Assembly: GCA_965205055.1 (NCBI GenBank)
Contig: CBDBFS010000001.1
Location: forward strand, 1-24,740
Reading direction: 5' to 3'
Length of the DNA: 24,740 nucleotides
From: CBDBBY01 sp965205055
GTDB taxonomy: Bacteria; Pseudomonadota; Alphaproteobacteria; Rhodobacterales; Rhodobacteraceae
Shown piece by piece: positions 9,991 through 14,458 of this stretch. The position numbers and the translations under genes are program-made. Each line of letters opens with the position of its first letter. Positions within the stretch are counted from its first letter, which is position 1. Under the pieces are notes generated by a model. That model made no database searches. It was not told the origin of the DNA and saw only the letters and a program-made list of their open reading frames with translations.

Positions 9991-10194
9991 TTAACTCCCA
10001 TCGCTATACGTGGCCGTGATGCCAGCCTCTTTATGAGACATCGGATTCTCCGCCCAGGTCCCGCACTCAACACACACGCGAAACGCATGAGTGCCGAAAT
10101 GATCCTGCAACATTCGGACTGTCATCCTCCCAGTGTAGCGATGCCCACACCGCGGATACTGCCGCTTGGTTTTCCTGCCTAAGGTTCTCTTCAT
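9991..10194 (-). CDS. Zn-ribbon-like small basic protein, 67 aa
   Basis: A small basic protein with a cysteine/histidine pattern that could bind one zinc: Cys16-x-His18 near the N-terminus and Cys41-x2-Cys44 about 23 residues later, with His32 and His36 between. The knuckle CVECG is typical of zinc ribbons; the first half-site (CGH) is not classical, so metal binding is an inference. The start is the ATG following GAGGAGG by four As. It overlaps the stop codon of the 97-aa gene as ATGA, which implies translational coupling. The first 12 residues are Lys/Arg-rich, consistent with nucleic-acid binding. I cannot assign a family. Confidence 0.75.
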   Translation of the reverse strand: MKRTLGRKTKRQYPRCGHRYTGRMTVRMLQDHFGTHAFRVCVECGTWAENPMSHKEAGITATYSDGS

Positions 10195-10484
10195 TTTTCC
10201 TCCTCGCAATGGACAGACGCGCCGCCCATCTCATGACTGTCTGACAAGACTGCAGCGACAAAATCCGACATGTCGCCTTCCGCGTCTTGATACTCTTGCA
10301 AGGCGATATGCCGCGTATGCCGCGAAAACGGACAGGCCACCTTGATAAAACCGCTCTCAAAATCAACGATGACGCGACACTCGCGCACGGACATGCCATC
10401 CGTCACCGCATACCGTAAAAGAGAGATCTTCAAGAAATCGCGCTGCGAAACCTCGCCGATCACCCGGACAGAAACATCACTCAT
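10191..10484 (-). CDS. Hypothetical protein, 97 aa
   Basis: I do not recognise this protein. The N-terminal two thirds looks like a compact alpha/beta fold with strands around residues 3-10, 22-28 and 36-51. The C-terminus is acidic and ends in a run of Glu. There are no membrane segments. The start is the ATG at 10482-10484, seven bases from GGAGG and downstream of a conserved hairpin cassette (10491-10528). Its stop overlaps the next start as ATGA, so it is probably translated together with the 67-aa Zn-ribbon-like protein, and the two may act as a pair. Confidence 0.75.
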   Translation of the reverse strand: MSDVSVRVIGEVSQRDFLKISLLRYAVTDGMSVRECRVIVDFESGFIKVACPFSRHTRHIALQEYQDAEGDMSDFVAAVLSDSHEMGGASVHCEEEK

Positions 10485-10490
10485 CTTTCC

Positions 10491-10528
10491 CTCCGTTTTG
10501 GAATGCCGGCCGCGCTCAGGCGACCGGC
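10491..10528 (-). promoter_or_regulatory. Hairpin plus Shine-Dalgarno cassette before the 97-aa gene
   Basis: In RNA sense (minus strand) GCCGGTCGC pairs with GCGGCCGGC over 9 bp with one G-U wobble, followed by ATTCCAAAACGGAGG and the start codon. The same arrangement precedes other genes of this unit (11045-11086, 11992-12032, 19306-19342, and a diverged copy at 10883-10922). There is no U-tract, so this is not a simple terminator; an RNA stability or translation element is more likely. Confidence 0.75.
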
Positions 10529-10536
10529 CGCTCATG

Positions 10537-11043
10537 TCATTCAATTATTCCCGCGTTGACAAGGCGCTCCCGCACCTCATCTTCAAAATGAGGCGAACGC
10601 ACATCCAGCTCGCGCCCGCACACCGAAACGCCTTCCCAGAAACGATGCACCGCATCCAGCAGATCACCTGCCTGATCCTCTGTCATGCCATGCAACTTCT
10701 TCATCAAGGCGTATTTGTCAGCACCATGCCACCTGTCCAGAAAGGACAGGTTTATCGCACCGCGCACTTCCCGCGTCAGGAATTCGTCCGCGTCCACGAT
10801 GCCGAAATCCCCCAGCGTTAATATAACACCGTTCAGCGCGTCGACGACAACGCACGCTTCAGGATAGGTTAACGAAAAAATCTTTCCCTCCTTTGTGGAA
10901 TGCCGGCGCGCAACCAGCCGGCGCATCCGCAAATCCTGAATCCGATCTTCCCACGCAGACGCAGACGCGTAGTCTTCCGCGCGCACGGCATCATCCATCG
11001 CGCCATACGCAGACTCTAAATCAGCATTCAATTTTTCAAGCAT
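10537..11043 (-). CDS. UVR-motif N-terminus fused to a hypothetical protein, 168 aa
   Basis: Residues 14-40 (AMDDAVRAEDY followed by an ASAWEDRIQDLR segment) resemble the UVR motif of UvrB, UvrC and McsA, a helical hairpin used for protein contacts. The rest, from about residue 55, is an unknown mostly helical domain. The junction (residues 41-55) is encoded by a degenerate copy of the hairpin plus GGAGG cassette that normally stands between genes here. Just after its GGAGG the usual ATG position reads ATT. So this looks like two former genes joined in frame, or a second gene still initiating internally at ATT (residue 55). The first start is the ATG after CGGAGGAAAG. The UVR assignment rests on pattern recognition only. 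Confidence 0.7.
   Translation of the reverse strand: MLEKLNADLESAYGAMDDAVRAEDYASASAWEDRIQDLRMRRLVARRHSTKEGKIFSLTYPEACVVVDALNGVILTLGDFGIVDADEFLTREVRGAINLSFLDRWHGADKYALMKKLHGMTEDQAGDLLDAVHRFWEGVSVCGRELDVRSPHFEDEVRERLVNAGIIE
10883..10922 (-). promoter_or_regulatory. Degenerate hairpin/Shine-Dalgarno cassette inside the fused gene
   Basis: The minus strand has GCCGGC, a nine-base loop, GCCGGC, then ATTCCACAAAGGAGGGAAAG and ATT. It matches the intergenic cassettes at 10491 and 11045 but is now read through in frame. It may still allow internal initiation. Confidence 0.65.
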
Positions 11044-11044
11044 C

Positions 11045-11086
11045 TTTCCTCCGTTTTGGAATGCCGGCCGCACCAAGGCGACCGGC
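11045..11086 (-). promoter_or_regulatory. Hairpin plus Shine-Dalgarno cassette before the 168-aa gene
   Basis: Same 9-bp stem (arms 11063-11071 and 11078-11086) followed by ATTCCAAAACGGAGG. It lies directly downstream of the 294-aa gene. Confidence 0.75.
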
Positions 11087-11103
11087 CTCCCGGTTAACGC
11101 TGC

Positions 11104-11988
11104 CTATGGCAGCTGATACGAAAGCATGCCGACATCGTCCTTGACAAGCCGAAGCGCGCCTTGCTCCACCAGAGGCGTAGCGAAGGACTCAACCTCCCGC
11201 GCACTTATTTCCAGCTCCGATGCCAGCTCCGATACCGTGCAGATCCCGTGCTCCACCGCTTTCAGGATCTCTGCCCGCACACCGGCATCGATGTCGGAGA
11301 TCAGCAGACGGACAACTCCCAGGCGTTTCCGATACCGCACCTGCATGCTAATGCCCGCACACCATGCCGCCCATGCCGAAACAACGTCTTTATCTCCATG
11401 CCACGCACCATTCCAAGTGCCCCGCCCCTCCAGCATGTTTTCATCAACGATGTCGCCCACCAACTCCCGAAGGCGCGCCTTTGCACCATCGCAAGCGAAT
11501 CCTGCAGCCTGCAACCGCGCTTGCAACCGCGCCTCTTCTATTTCCAAGCGATGGAGAGACGCGCCCGATAACTCCGTCAGCAGCGCGTCCACATGCTTTT
11601 CTATAGCATCACCGCGGCCATCCGCAAGATACGTGTAAGGCCCGGACGCGTGCCGAATGCCAAACGATACCGCGTGCAGGATACGCTCCAGCCGGCGCTC
11701 CTCACCGCCAAGACGCGCACGGAGGAGATCTTCCGTTTCCGCACCATCCAACGCAGCGCGCAGAGAGACTGCCGCAAACTGAAACCAGCCCAAAGCACGC
11801 CCCAACCACTTCCGCGCATCACCGAAGTTTTCGCCACGTGAAACATCCGGCACCTCTTTATCCAATGCCGGCACCGCACCTAAGTCCTCTGCCGATAGCC
11901 CCGACATGGACGCCACATCCGAATCGGTTAATGAGAGAAATCTCTCTGAACCATCCCGTCCGGCGATTAACCGTCTTGCTTTTGTCAT
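11104..11988 (-). CDS. Winged-helix DNA-binding-like protein, 294 aa
   Basis: The C-terminal 60 residues (about 234-294) have the layout of a winged helix: a helix with ILKAVEHG, a turn and helix with TVSELASELEISAREVESF, then ALRLVKDDVGMLSYQL as the wing. This is typical of MarR/ArsR-like or replication-associated DNA-binding domains. Residues 140-162 (rich in Leu, Arg, Glu, Ala) could form a coiled coil. The N-terminal 130 residues match nothing I recognise. The start ATG follows GGAGGACAGA at a normal distance, behind the hairpin cassette 11992-12032. It is the second gene of unit 1. It could regulate the element or act with the replication protein; the sequence does not decide which. Confidence 0.75.
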   Translation of the reverse strand: MTKARRLIAGRDGSERFLSLTDSDVASMSGLSAEDLGAVPALDKEVPDVSRGENFGDARKWLGRALGWFQFAAVSLRAALDGAETEDLLRARLGGEERRLERILHAVSFGIRHASGPYTYLADGRGDAIEKHVDALLTELSGASLHRLEIEEARLQARLQAAGFACDGAKARLRELVGDIVDENMLEGRGTWNGAWHGDKDVVSAWAAWCAGISMQVRYRKRLGVVRLLISDIDAGVRAEILKAVEHGICTVSELASELEISAREVESFATPLVEQGALRLVKDDVGMLSYQLP

Positions 11989-11991
11989 TCT

Positions 11992-12032
11992 GTCCTCCGT
12001 TATGGAATGCCGGCCGCACCAAGGCGACCGGC
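11992..12032 (-). promoter_or_regulatory. Hairpin plus Shine-Dalgarno cassette before the 294-aa gene
   Basis: Arms at 12009-12017 and 12024-12032 form the same 9-bp stem with one wobble, followed by ATTCCATAACGGAGG and the start codon region. Confidence 0.75.
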
Positions 12033-12048
12033 CTCCGGTTAAGAAACA

Positions 12049-12327
12049 TCAGAAACCGCGCTGCCACTGGACATCTTTGTCGGCATAGGCATACGGATTT
12101 CCGTCACCGCGATCTTCAAAGTCAACCGCGTTGACATCGTTGACATCATCGTCACCGCGCTGGACAGGCGCGCAGTCAAGATCGCGCACCATATCCACCG
12201 CGATAGCCGCCCATCCGCTCTGGCGATCCTTGAAACTCATCGCCATCGCATCCATTTGCACCGGCATCGCAGCCGGCATCACAAAGACGCTTGCGCGCCC
12301 GTTAATCAATCCCGAATTCTTAAGCAT
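12049..12327 (-). CDS. Hypothetical acidic protein, 92 aa (first gene of unit 1)
   Basis: I do not recognise this protein. The N-terminal half could form beta strands (residues 11-20, 37-48). The C-terminal half is strongly acidic (RGDDDVNDVNAVDFEDRGDG) and ends in an aromatic QWQRGF. A folded domain plus acidic tail with an aromatic tip recalls single-stranded-DNA-binding proteins, but length and sequence do not allow that assignment. The start is the ATG at 12325-12327, six bases after AAGGAG. The leader between the unit 1 promoter and this start is about 130 nt and is covered in part by a putative antisense RNA, so its translation is the likely target of that RNA. Confidence 0.7.
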   Translation of the reverse strand: MLKNSGLINGRASVFVMPAAMPVQMDAMAMSFKDRQSGWAAIAVDMVRDLDCAPVQRGDDDVNDVNAVDFEDRGDGNPYAYADKDVQWQRGF

Positions 12328-12338
12328 CGTAAAACTCC

Positions 12339-12368
12339 TTGACAATCCCACCCCCATTCGGTTAGAAT
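12339..12368 (+). promoter_or_regulatory. Antisense promoter within the unit 1 leader
   Basis: TTGACA at 12339-12344, an 18-bp spacer and TAGAAT at 12363-12368 on the plus strand, pointing against unit 1 transcription. No gene follows; a strong hairpin with a T-run comes about 45 bases later. The complement of the -35 overlaps the ribosome-site region of the 92-aa gene. Confidence 0.65.
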
Positions 12369-12374
12369 AGAGAT

Positions 12375-12449
12375 AGGCGTTAAAAATAGACTGCTAATCC
12401 GTTTTTGCGCCGGCGACGCGCGCCCTGCATCGGCGCGCTCGCCACTTTT
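12375..12449 (+). ncRNA. Putative ~75-nt antisense RNA against the unit 1 leader
   Basis: Predicted from the promoter 12339-12368 and the hairpin 12412-12443. The hairpin has GGCGA + GCGCGCC on the left and GGCGCGC + TCGCC on the right, a 12-bp stem with one bulged base, and is followed by ACTTTTGA. The RNA would be fully complementary to the 5' leader of the mRNA starting near 12453. This matches the architecture of short plasmid antisense regulators. It does not resemble a known family that I can name, and transcription is inferred. Confidence 0.55.
12412..12449 (+). terminator. Intrinsic terminator of the unit 1 antisense RNA
   Basis: 12-bp GC-rich stem with one bulge and a seven-base loop, then ACTTTTG. 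The T-run is short, so termination may be incomplete. On the minus strand the same sequence forms a hairpin near the 5' end of the unit 1 mRNA. Confidence 0.6.
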
Positions 12450-12459
12450 GATACTATAT

Positions 12460-12488
12460 ATTATACCACATTTTATATGCAAAGTCAA
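12460..12488 (-). promoter_or_regulatory. Unit 1 promoter, sigma70 type with extended -10
   Basis: TTGACT (12483-12488), 17-bp spacer and a perfect TATAAT (12460-12465) preceded by TGG, read on the minus strand. It is the strongest promoter-like sequence in the unit and lies upstream of the 92-aa gene. Confidence 0.85.
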
Positions 12489-12495
12489 GTTAATT

Positions 12496-12520
12496 ATGCA
12501 TAAAAATGCATAAAAATGCA
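12496..12520. repeat. AT-rich 10-bp direct repeats upstream of the unit 1 promoter
   Basis: ATGCATAAAA occurs twice in direct succession, then ATGCA again, inside an AT-rich island of about 120 bp (roughly 12445-12565). Phased AT-rich repeats could be bent DNA, an UP element for the adjacent promoter, or a duplex-unwinding part of an origin. The sequence alone does not decide. Confidence 0.7.
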
Positions 12521-12521
12521 A

Positions 12522-12833
12522 GTTTTTTATAGAAATCTGCCAGAAACTGCACTTTTTTTTGTGAAAAACCCCCCGACATCCCGAAATTAAGAGAGTAGCT
12601 CCGCGTAAGCCGTCTCCGTTCTGGCCAGTTTCGTCACCGCGGCCGGTTTTGTAAGCCTATGAGAAAAGACAGGACAAGGATCTCCAAGTTGACTCTCCGA
12701 AACCTGTCCCGCGTTCACATCACCGCACCGCAGAGATCTTCAGCCCGTACCCCACTCTCAAAAAAGAAACGTGGAAACGCCAGGACCTTTCGCACCGAAA
12801 AATGCTAACAACCGCCCCTATCTCTCGCGCCGC
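12522..12833. other. Gene-free stretch between the unit 1 promoter region and the terminator
   Basis: I see no credible gene on either strand. It holds a T-rich run at about 12550-12558, and a minus-strand element near 12665-12715 where GACAGG and CCTGTC could pair around a smaller GGAG/ATCC pairing with a following TTTTC. That is a possible extra terminator but a weak one. Confidence 0.5.
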
Positions 12834-12865
12834 AAAAAAACAAGGGTGCGCAAATTTGCGCACCA
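12834..12865 (-). terminator. Intrinsic terminator of unit 2
   Basis: A perfect 20-bp palindrome (GGTGCGCAAATTTGCGCACC) followed on the minus strand by CTTG and seven Ts. It ends the transcript that carries the replication gene and the 271-aa gene. Confidence 0.8.
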
Positions 12866-12958
12866 ACTAACCCACTCGGTTTATCTGATGAGATCTTCTA
12901 ACTGCCGGTCTATCAAATAGCCCCACGCGCGCGACAGACTCTTGAAAACGCCAGCACC

Positions 12959-12983
12959 TTTTTTTGCGCAAAACGCAAAAAAA
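12959..12983. terminator. Weak bidirectional hairpin downstream of the 271-aa gene
   Basis: TTTTTTTGCG and CGCAAAAAAA are inverted around a five-base loop. The GC core is only three pairs but T-runs lie on both sides, so it could terminate weakly in either direction. It lies 20 bases past the stop of the 271-aa gene. Confidence 0.35.
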
Positions 12984-13003
12984 TGCCCAAAACGTCTCAA
13001 ACA

Positions 13004-13819
13004 TCAGAAGAAGATCACCCCATCCTTGACCACCCGCCCTGCCACCTCTTCTGCATGCAGATCCGCCGGAGGCGATGACGGCATCGGCAAAGAGGTTGCA
13101 CGCTGAAGCACCTGCCGCAGCACCTTCTGTTTCCCATCCGCCCCCGCATCCATCTCTCGCAAAAACCTGCAGAGATCTTCTGTCCAATTTCTTTTTTGGC
13201 GATCGCCGGCCGCGTATCGCCCGCACCGCGCCAAACTCTCTTCCCATCGCCGCCGGAGGAAAGAAACACCATTGGAAAAGTCAAACCCCCAGTGCAACGC
13301 CATTTCCAAAGGCCGCTCCTTCCGCAAAGCATGCAACCGGAGGACATCACTTAGCGTTTCTGCCTTGTCATAGGCATCAGTCTCTATCGCATAGCGTGCA
13401 TCGCCCGAAGGCGAATACGAAACCGCGCCCAGCTTGAACAGCATCGGCCGAAGATCAGCATCGAAGCACACGACATGGTTCAGCTCGCGCACCATCGCAA
13501 AAGGCGATAGAGGTTTCCATAGCCCAAGCCGCACTTCCGCGCCGTTCCAAAAGATCAGGCCGTGCTCTGCTCGAATTCCAAAAAACGCAAGCTCCGCCGG
13601 ACGCTCCCGCATGTGCAAGGACATCCTGCTATCGCTCTCTATCGCCCAGCCTAACTCGGCATCGTAGCCGCCCAACCGAAACAGCTCGGTAGCACCGCAC
13701 CCATCCGTGATCTTCATAAACCGCCGCCCGCCGCCGGCGACATCTTCCTTCACCATCGCCACGCCCGCAATCGGTAGAAAATCCCGATCTTGCTTTTCAA
13801 ACACATCGAAGTCAACCAT
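13004..13819 (-). CDS. Hypothetical protein, 271 aa (second gene of unit 2)
   Basis: I do not recognise a family. It looks like a soluble alpha/beta protein. Residues 1-120 are strand-rich (VDFDVFEKQDRDFLPIAG, FGIRAEHGLIFWNG); the second half is helical and basic (FLRRRWEESLARCGRYA, RNWTEDLCRFLREM), and the tail is Pro/Ser-rich. There is no Walker motif, HTH or rolling-circle HUH motif that I can find. The start ATG is 10 bases after GGAGG. Upstream, a 16-bp direct repeat with a period of 57 bp (13832-13904) abuts the ribosome site, then comes the hairpin region. It is transcribed after the replication gene and precedes the terminator, so a role in replication or maintenance is the contextual guess. 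Confidence 0.8.
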   Translation of the reverse strand: MVDFDVFEKQDRDFLPIAGVAMVKEDVAGGGRRFMKITDGCGATELFRLGGYDAELGWAIESDSRMSLHMRERPAELAFFGIRAEHGLIFWNGAEVRLGLWKPLSPFAMVRELNHVVCFDADLRPMLFKLGAVSYSPSGDARYAIETDAYDKAETLSDVLRLHALRKERPLEMALHWGFDFSNGVSFLRRRWEESLARCGRYAAGDRQKRNWTEDLCRFLREMDAGADGKQKVLRQVLQRATSLPMPSSPPADLHAEEVAGRVVKDGVIFF

Positions 13820-13831
13820 CTTAAACTCGCC

Positions 13832-13904
13832 TCCAAATTTCCCTATTGCAAAACGCCTCGCAGTGTGGCCCTAAGGTTTCTCGCACAATCCAAATTTCCC
13901 TATT
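13832..13904 (-). repeat. 57-bp-period direct repeat in the leader of the 271-aa gene
   Basis: TCCAAATTTCCCTATT occurs at 13832-13847 and again at 13889-13904. The copy nearest the gene overlaps the GGAGG site. The 41 bases between show no similarity to the other two leaders, but the period of 57 bp is the same. Confidence 0.85.
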
Positions 13905-13958
13905 TGCAACGCCGTGATCTTCCGTCCACCGCACTGAACTGCCAACAACCTTGCAAAC

Positions 13959-14022
13959 TGGACATTTTGCAACTTGCTTGTAGAATACAGTAGTACTCTT
14001 TAACAAAGTTGCAAAATGTCCA
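13959..14022. repeat. Hairpin module A: 17-bp perfect inverted repeat around conserved core
   Basis: TGGACATTTTGCAACTT (13959-13975) and its exact complement (14006-14022) enclose 30 bases. The core 13981-14013 (starting TAGAATACAG, ending AAGTTGCA) is identical in modules B and C, while the outer arms differ. Confidence 0.9.
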
Positions 14023-14028
14023 CTTGGG

Positions 14029-14115
14029 TTAAGATTTCAGCACACGTTGCACTGTTTTTGTGGAAATGTCCTCTTCCGCTGCGATGGCGATCTCGGTATC
14101 CCAAAGATCGTGCAA
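14029..14115 (-). pseudogene. Remnant of an HTH-ending gene (28 codons)
   Basis: Read on the minus strand this stretch encodes LHDLWDTEIAIAAEED, ISTKTVQRVLKS, stop. The IAAEEDISTKTVQRVLK part closely resembles IAAEEGISLGTVSNVLK at the very C-terminus of the replication protein (about residues 1070-1086). It follows a GCGGAGG leader like that of the rusA-like gene, but the homologous start ATG position reads ATC and no good start is present. I read it as the 3' scrap of a duplicated replication or regulator gene fused to another leader. Most of it is deleted in copy 3. Confidence 0.6.
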
Positions 14116-14125
14116 AACCTCCGCT

Positions 14126-14191
14126 AAATGTCACATTTTGAAATCAACAAGTCCTGCCGCACTAAGCCCCGATGCACTTTTAAAATGTCAC
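14126..14191 (-). repeat. 57-bp-period direct repeat in the leader of the HTH remnant
   Basis: AAATGTCAC at 14126-14134 and 14183-14191 flank 48 bases. This 48-base interior is homologous to that at 18772-18819 (16 identical bases at one end, 13 near the other), although the flanking 9-mers differ. Confidence 0.85.
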
Positions 14192-14242
14192 TATTTGCAA
14201 CGCCGTGATCTTCCGTCCACCGCACTGAACAGCAAACAACCT

Positions 14243-14311
14243 TGCATGTTCACTTTTGCAACTTGCTTGTAGAATACAGTAGTACTCTTTAACAAAGTTG
14301 CATGTCCACCT
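14243..14311. repeat. Hairpin module B: conserved core with imperfect arms
   Basis: The identical 33-nt core lies at 14270-14302. TGCAACTT (14257-14264) pairs with AAGTTGCA (14295-14302), only 8 bp. Beyond this the outer arms do not pair but share a direct repeat of TTGCATGT (about 14242 and 14298). Confidence 0.85.
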
Positions 14312-14370
14312 TACCCGCACCGCGCGATCTCGGTTAACGCGCCACCGCACTGAACTGCCAACCAAACTGC

Positions 14371-14436
14371 ATGTTCAAGTTGCAACCTGCTGATAGAATA
14401 CAGTAGTACTCTTTAACAAAGTTGCAACTTGAACAT
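14371..14436. repeat. Hairpin module C: 16-bp perfect inverted repeat around conserved core
   Basis: ATGTTCAAGTTGCAAC (14371-14386) and its exact complement (14421-14436) enclose 34 bases. The conserved core is at 14394-14426. The module starts 22 bases past the replication gene stop codon. Confidence 0.9.
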
Positions 14437-14458
14437 CGTCCCTTTTTGGAAATCTGTC

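Larger units (their letters stand above)
13820..14458. repeat. Gene-free control/origin-like region with three hairpin modules
   Basis: 639 bp between the replication gene stop and the 271-aa start. In minus-strand order it holds module C, module B, a leader with direct repeats, an HTH gene remnant, module A, and the leader of the 271-aa gene. A and B are each followed on the minus strand by a conserved stretch with GTTCAGTGCGGTGGACGG and AGATCACGGCGTTGCAAATA. C has a shorter version of it. The iteron-like repetition next to the replication gene makes it a candidate origin, centromere-like or copy-control site. I found no convincing DnaA box. Confidence 0.75.

Noticed and set aside
12665..12715. 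Second intrinsic terminator in the gene-free stretch
   Set aside because: The pairing of GACAGG and CCTGTC needs a long, poorly paired loop. The palindrome at 12834-12865 is a far better terminator.
13959..14436. XerC/XerD (dif-like) recombination site in the hairpin cores
   Set aside because: The minus-strand core has TTTGTTAAAG, similar to the XerD arm TTATGTTAAAT, but no XerC arm in register and no constant central region. Similarity of one half is not enough.
13820..14458. CRISPR array or integron attC sites
   Set aside because: Only three repeats with unequal spacing and repeat-specific complementary arms; no cas genes, no integrase and no attC core boxes.
13820..14458. DnaA boxes or a rolling-circle nick site
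   Set aside because: I found no TTATNCACA-like boxes and no HUH-type replication protein, so neither can be claimed by eye.
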